Source of the DNA: Strigamia acuminata | Taxonomy: Eukaryota; Arthropoda; Chilopoda; Geophilomorpha; Linotaeniidae | Direction: 5' to 3' | DNA: 64,000 nucleotides | Assembly: GCA_949358305.1 (NCBI GenBank) | Contig: OX442315.1 | Coordinates: forward strand, 25,694,427 to 25,758,426 | Part shown: one piece after another, positions 27,001 to 39,000 of the stretch | Position numbering within the stretch: position 1 is the stretch's first letter | Layout of the letters: each line of letters opens with the position of its first letter | Translations under genes and position numbers: made by a program | The notes under the pieces: model-generated | The model's input: only the letters and a program-made list of their open reading frames with translations | Databases searched by the model: none | Told to the model about the DNA's origin: nothing

Positions 27001-30000
27001 ACGTGTGATAACATTCGCGACGAATGCCTGCTGCGCGGAATTGATGTAAGCAATTGTAAAAAGAAAAATGATTTTTTGGCCACTCTTTTGGCAGATAACG
27101 TGGCAAAAGATGCAGCCAAGGTCAAGCCTGGGTCAACTCAGACGGCCATCGTGTCAACCGCAACGGGACTCGCGGGACAGATTAAAGTGCAGCACGAGGT
27201 AGACACGACAAAGGGAGTGCCCGTGTTCAAGGGGAAACGCGACGAGAATGTCGAACATTTCATCGAGTGCGTCGAGCGTGCGGCCACATTGGGTAAATGG
27301 ACGGAGCACGCAAAAATTGCAGTGGCAAATGGACAACTGAAGGAGGAAGCTCTATACTGGTATGATATTTTCGGAAAAAAATTCGTTCTGTGGTCGGAGT
27401 GGGCGGCGTCGATTAGAGACTATTTCCTGGACGTCGACACCTACGACAGGTGGAGGCAGCGAATTGCTGCAAGAAAGCAGCTGGATAACGAGTCCCTCGC
27501 CACATATTTTGCCGCAAAAATCGCATTGATTGAAACAACAAAGAAGGCGTTCAGCTTCTCGAGGGATGACACGATAAATGTCACAATAGAGGGAGTTCGC
27601 GATTTACATACGCGTGATTTGTTTCGCATGTCGAAATTTGATTCTTTTATTGAATTAATTAGGAAGGGACGCGAGATCGACCGGAATAGAGAGGCCAGCG
27701 GATCACCGCCAAGGACAACACCAAAAGAGATTGCGAAGCCAAAGACTGAGGCAAGGATAAGGACACCACGCGATGACACGTCATACAAGAAAGGCATGGA
27801 CATGTCAAAAATGCAATGTTGGCGTTGCAATGAGATGGGTCATTGCTCATTCGATTGTCCGAGGGCAAAGAAGCCCGAACAGACGGAGGGAGACGCAAAG
27901 CAGCAACCGAGGGAGGCCGAGAAAAAGAAGATCAACATCTGTATGGTCAAGACGAAGTGTCCGGAGTCGAATCTCGTGGTGGTCGACTGTCACTCGGCGG
28001 AACTCGGGGGACAGGTGGAGGCCCTGATCGATTGTGGGGCTAATTGCTCGACCGTGGACCAAGTTTTCGTCGACGACAGTGTCGAAATCCGACCCAACTT
28101 GGAAAAAGAGTATTTTAAAACGGCAAATGGCGACAAGCAGGTTCTAGGACACGTGGATCTAAACGTACAGATTGGGAAGATGAGGACCAGGATCAGCGAC
28201 GTCGCCGTGGTCCAGGATTCCCCTTTCCCGCTGGTCATAGGGATGGACTGGCGTAAGCAGGCCGGTCTGGCGTGGATGATCACCGGCGACGGGGACGTGA
28301 CATTTTTTAAGGAGATCACGGGGCCAACATCGACTGTCAGCTGTGTCGTGCGGGCCTCACACCAGGTTTCGGCGGAGGATCGCGCGTTCGGGGAGGAAGT
28401 CGACGCGCTCGTGGGCGCGGTGGACGCCGATGTGGCGGCAACGGAAAGAGAGCGGCTCCGACGCGTTTTATGGACGAATAGGGAGGCTTTTAGCGAACAG
28501 GACGAGTTGGGGGAGTGCGTGGGCGAGGAGTGTGAAATCCGCCTGCGACACGAAAACCCAATTAAGACCAAGCCGAGGAAATTTTCACCCGCAGACGAGA
28601 AGGCGTGCAACGAGACAATTGCGCTTTGGCTAAGGCTGGGTATTTGTCGACCTTCAACGTCGCAGTACAACTTCCCATTGTGGTTCGTGAAGCAGGGCGA
28701 GAACAAGCAGAAGCTGCGACCGGTGCTTGACCTGAGGCGACTAAACGAAATCGTGGACGTATCGATGTATCGTATGCCAACCATTGACGAGACAATTGAA
28801 TTCCTGTTGGCCGACCAGCCGATTTATTTCAACGTGGGAGACGTCGCAATGGCTTTTTACCATGTGCGACTGCGCAGCGGCGATTGCCACAAAATAGCAT
28901 TTTTGACACCGGATGGACTAATGGAATTGACAAGGATGCCGATGGGACTGAAGATCTCACCTTTTAAGATGCAGGAGATCATGGACAAGCTGTGTAAGCG
29001 AGTGGAACGTACGGCCGCATATGTCGACGACGTCGGCCAAGCTAGTCGAATCGTGAACGAGTTAATTTCGAGATGGGAGAAGTTTTTGGAGGAACTAATA
29101 AGAAAGGGCCTTCGCGTTCGTCTATCAAAGTGTCAGCTGTTACGAAAGGAGGTGAGCTTCCTCGGATATATCGTGTCGAGGCAGGGGAAGAAGCCGGATC
29201 CGGCGCGCATGCAAGCCATCGATCGGTTCCAGCGCTTTCGCAATGCAAGAGACGTTCGGGCGTTTTTGGGGTTTGCGGGCTATCACCGCCGATTCGTGAG
29301 GGGATTTGCCGCGAAGGTGAAGATATTACAGGTGTTGACTAAGAAGGATGCACGCTTCGTATGGACGGAGGCGCATCAGGAGGCCGTCGAGGCGATAAAG
29401 AAGGAATTAAAGGCGTGCGAGTGGTTGGCCCATTTTCGGAGCGACGCCGAGACATGCGTGAGCGTGGACGCCAGTTACGACGGTTTGGGCGCCACTTTAC
29501 AACAGCGGCAGGAGGGCGAGTGGGTGACCATCGCCTATGCTTCCAGGGGAATACCAGAGTCGTATAGGACGGCACACTCCAACGAGCTCGAATGCCTGGC
29601 GGTCCACTGGGCTATCACAGAAAAATTCCGGACGTATTTGTTGGGGACCAAGTTCATTTTGTTTACCGACAATTGGGCGGTGGCCCATATGCTGGCAAAG
29701 ACAGATCTGAATAGGAAATATGCACGATGGATACTCGACCTGCAGGAGTTTGACTTCAATATGAAGCATAAAAAGGGAAAGGAGAACAAAATTCCCGATG
29801 CACTTTCGCGCGCAATCGAGTCGGGAGCGGCGGTTGCTTTGGCGACGATTAGGTTACGAGACGGGACATTGAGGGAGGAGCAGATAAACGATGCCTTCTG
29901 CAGAGACAAAATGGATCATCTCCCGACGGAGTTTGAGGTGGTCGACGGACTCCTCCTCCATGTGGAGACACGAAGGGGCAAGAAACATTCACAGATCGTG

Positions 30001-33000
30001 GTACCAAAGAACATGACGGACAGACTAACGAAGGCAGTGCACGAGTCATGCGGACATGCCGACGCGTTTAGAACGCTTTCGAGGTTAAAGAGACGACACT
30101 GGTGGAAGGGGATGCGAGGATGCGTGGAGGGCTTTGTGCGCGGATGTCAGAAGTGCCAGCGCCAGAATCATCGGACGGCAAAGCCATTTGGGCTCCTGAC
30201 TAATCGACCCATCCCCCCCAGGCCGTTCCATACGATCGCGATCGATCACGGGGGCCCGTACCCGTGCAGCGGGGGAAACTTGTTCGTGTTGGCGGCGATC
30301 GATTTGTTTTCGAGATTCGTCGTGGCGGTGCCAGTTCGCAATACGAAGGCAGCAACATCGGTGGAAAAGGTTAGAACCGATATTTTTGGGCGTTTTGGGC
30401 CCGCAAGGAAGATCATTACCGACGCCGGCACCTCATTTATTGCTAAAGAGTTCGTGGAATTCGCGGAAGGCGAGGGAGCGGAGGTGGAGGTTTGCCCACC
30501 ATACCACCACGCCTCTAACGGACTAATCGAGAGGACAATTCAAACTATCGTCCAGAAGTTGCGCAAGGCCGAGGGCGGCTTGGAGAGGTGGGCGAAGAAT
30601 TTACCCGACCAGGTGTGGGCAATAAATAATACAGTGCAGTCGTCGTCGCGGATCTCGCCGTTCGAAATGGTGCATGGATATGTGCCGGACTTTAAAGAGG
30701 AGCTGGCGGCGATTGAGGACGAGGACTTGACCGAGGGACTGGAGAGACTCTGGGGAGAGAGAGAAGAGGCGGTCAGAAATTTGGAGAAGGCGGGTAGGAC
30801 GCAGAAGGACCGTTTCGACCGAAATCGGGCACCATCCAGTATGCGGGTGGGAGACAGAGTGCTGTTTACCAAGGGTCATCGAAAAAGAAAGTTTGACGCC
30901 CTGTACGAGGGCCCATACACGATTGTGGAACGCTTGGCGACTGAGGTCTTTTTGCTGGCAGGGGACGACGGACGCACTTGGAAAGCGCACGGGGCACAAC
31001 TCAAGAGGTTCCAACGGGAAGAGGCCGTGATGGGGACCATCACTACCCCCGGGGTGGACGTGTGAGGCCATGCGATGACCTCACGTCTCGGCAACGACCT
31101 TGCGCCTGGGGCGAATACCTGCCACGCGGCGCACCTGTCGGTGCTATTGATGACATCAGACCAGGCCGACCAATTACTGAAGCTGTTACACTTTTATTTT
31201 GTGATTTCGTTTTGTTTACGTTTTATTTGTAAAAGCCTGATTAAAACAGTTTGTGCACAATTTCCAACTCGAAAGGTTGTTTATTATTTCGTCAAGCAGC
31301 TCTCTCATGACTAACAGATGGAAAAATGGGAAAAAAGTTGTAATTGGCAAAATTTAGAGTTTTCCACAGGTTCCATGTCATTAGTTTGAGGCATTTGGCA
31401 ATCGCCACTGGATTCGCAATTCTTTTTAATTTTTTTTTTATTATTATTTTTTATTTTAATTCGTATTCCTATCCAAGTGAAGTTCAACCGGTAGCTTGAA
31501 GCACATCAGCTTGAGTCATGTCCTTTTTCACAATCTCGAGACCCAAGTAGTTGAGACCCTTCCCATCATACTTTGCCAGGGTCTGCATCGATTCGAACTG
31601 ACGTCAGACGTCTGTTGCGTGCAGAACAGGGCCAACCTGTCATCAGCGTAGGTGGCAACGGCCAGGGAACAAGAGAGGCCCTTATCCACCCTCAATTCAC
31701 GACACCCGCACCCCTTCCTCGTCCAGATCGCTTCTCTAGTGCAAGGGTGAGTTAACGATTAAACTCAAGCTGGAGGAAGAGTTAAATAATACATCGTATC
31801 GGTGATTGATTGAATTCGCCGAATTGTTTTCAATAGGCCTAGCAAACGAAGCCGGTTTTTAATGTTATTGCAATGAATATAGGTAACCATAGAAACGGAT
31901 GTTAATTGTAGGCCTATAAACTCATTTTTCATCACTTGTTCGTGTAATAACGGTCATGATTCATGTTATCGTTTCCGATTGTAAATATTGCGGTGACAAA
32001 AGGGAAGAAATTTGAATTTTTATTTATTTTTTAATTTATATATATATATTTTAATTTACTACGTATTTATTTTTTTATTTTTTTATTTTTTTTTTTACGA
32101 ATAAAAATTCCGGTAGTCGAATTACCCTGGGATCGTTGATGACATAAGGATAAAGTTCAAAGACCTTGTGGATTATATCCTTGAAGTGGACGTTTTAATG
32201 TTCTCATTTCAATCTGTTCACCCTCAATTTTTTTTTTATTTTCTTTTTATTTATTTTTTTTATTTAAATATTTGTCTTAGATGGGTTAGTTTTGATCGTA
32301 ATGATGATAATGGGTACAGCCTTATCTAATATCCTCGGTGTGACATCACCAATTCCATCATGACCACCCGAAACGAGATAAGCAAGAGCACAATTTTAAG
32401 GATCGTTTTACAAAATTTTAAAGGCAAAGTATTTCGGTTTGTCGAGAAATAAAAATCAATAATCAAGAGGGGAATATTGTGGTGTTGCTTGCTAGTGGAG
32501 CTTTGTAATAATTTTTTCAGCTTCTACAGGATAAAAAAGATGAATAGATAAATGTTTTATAAAGGAAACGTTTTGTTTTTTACACGTGTCAAGATATTTT
32601 TTTAAAATTTTTTTAAAATTTTTTTTATTTTTAAAAATTTATTTATTTATTTTTTTATCTGTCTCGGTTTGTTATCGTTCGAATGATATGTCTTTGAACC
32701 TTTAAAGTCTTGTTTTCGAGTTTTTGCATTGAATGACTTATAGTTTTGAGTTAATAGTCTTTGATGGTGAGGAAGTCATATTGCACGTGGTTTTTTTTTG
32801 TGGTTTTTTTGTTTTTAAATTTTATTTTATCGGGTCAGCAAACACTTAACTCGTAACGAAAGGGATTTGATGGTTTTCTTTTTCTTTTTTTTTTAAAGAT
32901 AGCTGAAGTTTCAATTTTCCCCTTCTGTGAAGAGGAAAAGAGACGTCTTAATTCTTATTTTGCGCACAGCTGTTGGCCCGTGACTTTTCTTTCACACATT

Positions 33001-36000
33001 GGTGTTAAAGGAGTCTTCGGTCATTAATTGCCCTCCCTCTTTTTTCCTTCCAATTTCAACTTAATTAATTTCGGCGAAGGGCCTCTCCTTGTTGAGTGAT
33101 GAAAGACGTCGCTACACACCACACCACTACTCCAACTTTTTTTTTGCTTCTTTGTTCGCCCACTTCTAATCGTTAGGCGATAAAAGAGAGAAATAGGCTT
33201 ATCCGGGGTGTCTCCGCACGCAGTCACCAGATGGCGTTAATTAAATGGCGCTCGCTGCAAGTGGACGATGGGGGATAAAGGCGAGGATAAAGGAGACTCG
33301 GGCTTGGTTGCGAATTTCTATGTGTACTAATACGTGCAAAAAGAATTGGTTGGTGTTGGTGTTTGTGGGCCTGGTTGATTAGTCCTATTTCTTAGTCAGA
33401 TTGGGGCAGCGAGACTTTTGATGTTGGCCTAAGTAGTTCGTTGTCGTTGGAAACGAGAGGGAGCTTTTGAGCTAATCAGTCGCTAATTAGTCGACCACGC
33501 AGGACTCATTAGTGCCTTGACTGGCTCGAGTATTGGTTCCGTCTTCATTACTTGCTAAGAAGAATGGGAAATGAAATATCATGGTGGCAAACTTTATAAT
33601 CACACTTAATGCCGTTGGTGCTTTATAAAAGCGATTCAATCAGAAATGAATCCGCCGCTTCGCCTAATTAAAAGTTTTGTATATCTTTTGGTCTAATTGC
33701 TCCAACGATTTTTCTACTATATTCGAGCATCCATAATTAAATTGCACGACTTTTCTTTTCTTTTTTAACTTTAGGAATTTTGATTTAAATGGGAGAAATG
33801 AGACCTTTTTTTCCTCTTTAAATAAAATGTCAAGGTTGTGATCACTAATGGGGCGGTTCTGCAAAAGTTAAGCCTTGCTTTAGATGGCGACATGCATAAT
33901 GAATGGATTGTAAAACAATAAAAAAAAATTTAAAAAAAGATTATTCTAAATCGAAGCACTTAAATTTTAAACGGAAAAATTGCGGAAATTCTGGTGATGG
34001 GATGTTGTTCTGATTTCAAATGATTGTATTGCTCTCGAAAAGTGCTCAGTTTTTGGACGCCATGTTGATTTTACAATCAAACCGGCAATAAATTTTTATT
34101 GCAGGTGAATACTTGTTTCTTTGGGGAATTTTACGGTATTAGATTTCACTGTAAGATAAAATGTCCTGACAAGTAAACACGGGTTGATGGAGAGTTAATG
34201 GTTGAAGCCTATATAATGTAGACGTCTAACTTGTAAGCGAAGGTGAATCGTCTCACAGGCTCAGCACGAAAGAGAGACGTTTGGGCGAGGTGAAAGTGAA
34301 CATGTTTTTCACGTTGCAAAAAAAATGGATGACCGATTTAATGCATGATGCGTGTGAAAAACATGATTTCCGAGGTGTGTAATTTTTTTTTCTTCTAAAA
34401 TAAAACAAGTGAGTGAACTGTTTTTTTATATATATATTTTTTTTCCTTTCACATTTTTAAGTGAAAACAGGAAAATTGAAAAGGATTCGCCCACGCATGA
34501 ATTTAAAAACGACCGTTTACGTTTCCTCATTTAAATTTATCTGATTTTTTATTTTTTTTGGAGATAAGTACAAAAAGATGTAGTCAAATGTGAGATTCAC
34601 TCGTATTAGAGGTCAGAATTCTATACGAGGGTCGGAAAAAGCATTTTTTTTGTGAATAGAAGTTTGATGAGCTTGCAGCTGAGTCAACAGATGGAAGAAG
34701 CCTATATAGTAGAATTTGGTGTAACTTGTTGCAAATTTCACATTAGTTGTCGTGTGAGGGTCATTATCAAGCATATTGTACGCGTTTGATGCGAGAAATC
34801 AATGAACACGCGTGTGCCCCGACCCTCACTCACTCACTCACTCACTCACTTTGCAGATTGGCCAAGTTGAATCAATGTTGGGTAGAAGCAAATGTTTACA
34901 CCCAACTACTTTTACTCCATCCATCCGAGTTGTATCGAGTAATTTGGCATATAGTACTCTTGGCGGCTCGAGTTTGCTCTCGAGGATTCACTGGGAATTG
35001 GAAATGTTGAATGAATTGCGCGCTCATTCCCTCTTGGCGTTTTGCGATGCGATTTAAAGAGGTACGCAACTTTAAACATAACCTTGGCTTAAAAACGTGT
35101 ATTTCAAGTTTATAGTTGCATTTTTCTTCCATACGTGAGGACATGAACTCAACAAAGTGACCTTTTGCTTCAACCGAAAAATCATCTAATGATTTGTTAG
35201 TGTTTTCCTCAATTTCCAACCACTGGGCTGATGCGGCCAGGAAAACTTTGCTTTTAATAATGAATTTTTGTTTGAACTTTGTGATGGCTTTTTATTTTTT
35301 TATTTTTTTATTTATTTATTTATTTATTTTTTTTTATTTTTTTTATTTTTTTTTATTATTTCTATATTTCTCTCCGTCCTTAAGTCGATGGATAGTAAAA
35401 GACATCTGGTGTTGTTTGGAACAGCGCTGCCTCGTCAGCATAAAAAGGGAGATGGTTGCCATAGTGGTGTTTCTACCTTGGTTTTGAGTGTCCCTCGAGA
35501 TGGCTCTGCCCACTCAATAAAGGGAGTTGTAATTCTGCTTCGCACCTGCCTTCATCGTTCCCACAAGGCATTTCGAGGAACTCCAGTCAGCACAAATCTG
35601 ACAAGTCTGCGCTCCTATCCTAAATCCATCTGCCTCTAGCGGCCGTCAGCGCCATTACTATCCGCAATCCCGATTCCAATAATAATCAGTAGACGGATGA
35701 TTCTTCTCCACGGCATTGGTGACTCCACCGAGGATTATGTGCCACGCCCCGCTATGCTGCTTGCCTCATCTCGTCTCCATCCCCAACGTTGACTTATACT
35801 CAGTCTAATTTATTTTATGGCAATAATGTATTATTTACGGTAGCATTTATCAAATTTGGACAAATGGACCCATTAAAACTAGGCATCTTGTGAAATCAAT
35901 TTTTAGCCATGTATCCTTAGTTTGCTAGGTCAAATTCACATAAAAACACTTGGATTTAGCAGGAAATTACTCAATTTTGGCGAAAAACATGGTGGAAATG

Positions 36001-39000
36001 GGCTAGTTTCGCTTTAACGTGCAGATTGGATGACCTATGATCGTTGTTTTTTTCTTCCAAGAATTAAATTAAATGGAATTTATTTGAGTTTTGGTCACTT
36101 TTCCTCGCTTTGACAAAGTGGGATGAATTCATTTACATTTAATTTAAATTCTGACAATTGAATTGTTATTTTTTTCTCGAAATGCGTGAGGTTTGTGAGT
36201 GTTTAACTTTCCTTTTCTTCAGTGATAAATGCACGAGTTTGACTTGTAATTGAAATTCCGCACGATCCCTATAAATTGGGAGAGAAATTCAATCGGAGTT
36301 TGTTCGACTATGGTTAATCAAAGAGTCGTGGAAATAAATGTAGAAAACAATTACAATTCAAGAACTCTTAATGTCGGGCTTTGCGATTTAATTTTCGTTT
36401 CATATGAAAAGGAACATTTTCATTTCAGGATTTATGTTTCCGTCCAAAAGGAAAATTAAATCGTAAGGCTTGTCATTGATCAAAGATATGTGGTGGAATG
36501 AATGTATTTCAAGTCAAACGACACAAACAGGGGGGACAGGGGGATTTGCAATTATATTTTAATTTTGTACAGCCAAACCAACGTAAGCTTCTCGCGAAAA
36601 TTCATCATCATCAACGCTAACTACAACTGAATAGTTGCGTTACAAACTTGTAATTGTTTCCACGAACCTGCACAGAGTAGTGCACAGTGCACAGTGCACA
36701 CCACCTCACATTCTAATGAATTTGCTTGTATTTGAAAAATCAAGTGGGTCGTTAAGGACCATTGACGAGTGTGCTAATTATATTTGGCGCCCATACCAAA
36801 GCCGTAATCAGTTGAATTGTTGCTTTTACTAAACGCAAGCTTCTAATTCTTTATAGTTTTATTTTTTTATTTTTTTTTATTTTTCAACTCGGATTCGATC
36901 TCTTTCGCTTAGCTGCTCTTCTCTTCTCTTCTCTTCTCCTCTCTTCTCTTTCCAAGGCCCCTGTGGTTGCTTCAAGGTCGTTTGCGTCTATTTATAGGTC
37001 TTTGGGCTTTGCAGTTGGTCCATGAGATGCTCGTGTGATTTTGTGGGGAGATGAGACGCACCTGTTGTTCAATCCTTTATTTTCTCAGCTTAGTTTCGTC
37101 TCGTTTCATTTTGCTTCACTCGTTGCACGGATAGTAATGGGATTTGGTTTATTGTAATACTGAGAATCAATCATTTTGCGCCCGAATTGAGTCGCGTTTG
37201 CATGCAAATGCCCCGAGATGACGCCTGCCCCAAATTATTCGCTCCCGTTTCGTTTCCGCTCACTCTGGGTGCTTTTATTTGCTTTTTTGGTCATGTGATT
37301 CTTTTCAACGAGACAGTCAGACGGCTGCCGGCTTCCGGTTGGCGCGCGACACTTCCGGTCGGCCTGACCACTCGGGGCGCCTTTGCCGATTTGCTTTTGA
37401 CTCGTATAAAATTGACCCAGAAGGCAATGGGCCGAAGAAAAAGGAAAAAGAAAAAAAATCGAGTCTTTTACTTTGGTCTCGGTTTTATGTCTGTGTATTT
37501 GAGGGCTTTTCAACTTCTAAGTAAAGATAAGGAAGAAAGAAAGAACGAAAGAAAGAAAGAAGAAAAAATAAATAAAAGGAATTTGATGCTGCTGCTGCTG
37601 CTGCTCTACTTTTATATGTTTGCAGTTTAATTTAATTGGAAAATTTATCAGTAAATGCACTTAAAAGTTGGAAAATAATTTTTTTCGGGAGGCGGAGATG
37701 GAAAAAGAAGTTTGAGATGCGAGCTTTCTTCACTCGTTTAATACACGAAAGAGCTTTGGACAAGTTTGAGTGTGAATTTCGGGATGTGTTTAAGTGCAAT
37801 CGAATTCCAATAGGCAACGTCTGTCATTTTCCCGTCTGCTCTGCTCTGCTCTGCTCTGCGCTGCTCTGCTCTGCGCTGCTCTGCTCTGCTGAATGACATC
37901 ATCTACAGCTCGGTGCCGATAGAATGTAACATTTACTGTAGGAAAAAGAAGGGGGAAAATATATATTAGGTGTTTATTCAAATTTAAGTTAAAATAAATA
38001 AGAAAAATTGAATTTTTTGTTTTGGAAATATTGCTCGTTTGTTACCTCGGTCAGGTAGGAATGTAGATACGACAAGTCTTATCACTTCCTTCATCCATCA
38101 TCAGTGTTGTCGAGACATTCGAAGCGTCTGGAAGGTTGACGACCTTTGCCCTTTGATTACGCTACACATTTGTTTGTCTTCGGTGATTAAAAGACACAAA
38201 AAAAAATAACGGAGGAATTGGATTTTTGATAGTTTGCGTTTGAATTACCGGTGCTGGAGTATTTTGTTTTCATTCTGTTTTGCGGGGGAAAGGAAAGAAA
38301 ACAAGGCCTTGATGTGTTTTAGCAGCATTAAAATTTAAAATGTTTGTGTGCTTAGTTCTCTGCCTTTCTTTTGGAAACTTTTTAAGATTCTACTAAGATA
38401 TTTAAAGCGAATGAGCGCTGTGTGTAGAATAATGTATTTTCCACGAGTTTCAAGTTAAATTTTGATGAACACTTTGCTCTTGTCTTTCGCGGCACCATTG
38501 ACATGGTCACATCGTATGTACATATTGGATTGGATTTGAGATAACAATTTTGTTTGCACGGAAATGTAAACGAATAAACAAAGTATGCGAGGTGATGGTT
38601 TGTAAATTATGCCCAAGTCTCGGCAACTGTGGGTTTGTACGGGCGGACTCTAGTGGCCGGATTTGTAAATTTTTGATTTCTGCTGCTGCTTCTTTTTTTT
38701 TTCTTTCTCCGATTCTTTCTAACGTTTTAGTTTGAAATTGGAATCGTTTATTGCCATCCGGGTTCAAAGAGTTAAAATCGTTTGTGAGTACTGCATCATC
38801 TTGGATAGTGATGGCTATAATTTGATGGATTGGATTGACAGCAGAGAAGGACGTGGTTGTTGCCAAACAATTTTTATAAGACTCTTTGAATTCGTATATT
38901 TTACTTTTCGGCTTTCATTTCATTTTATTTTTATTTATTTTCATATTTTATTTTATTTTATTTTATTTTATTTTCCGCGTTATTTTGTCAAGGTTGTTGG

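Larger units (their letters stand above)
26523..31316 (+). mobile_element. Complete Ty3/gypsy-type LTR retrotransposon
   Basis: 4,794 bases: two 256-base LTRs (TG...CA ends), a primer-binding site directly after the 5' LTR, one intact Gag-Pol frame and a perfect 5-bp target duplication. RT, RNase H, integrase order and the GPY/F end identify the Ty3/gypsy class. There is no env and no chromodomain that I can see. It lies in the sense orientation within intron 3 of the CUB-LDLa gene. Its base composition is clearly more GC-rich than the surrounding intron. No difference was seen between the LTRs, so insertion is recent and the element may still be active. Confidence 0.97.

Noticed and set aside
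30800-31065. A possible env or chromodomain at the end of the retrotransposon
   Set aside because: The sequence ends with a GPY/F-type integrase tail right at the LTR, with no room for a further gene and no chromodomain motif seen.
27441-31094. Several open frames of 60-264 residues on the - strand of the retrotransposon and in its other + frames
   Set aside because: They are shadows of the GC-richer Gag-Pol coding sequence.
37187-37630. 147-residue + strand frame ending in Lys-rich and Leu-rich runs
   Set aside because: Low-complexity translation of simple repeats; no splice or domain support.
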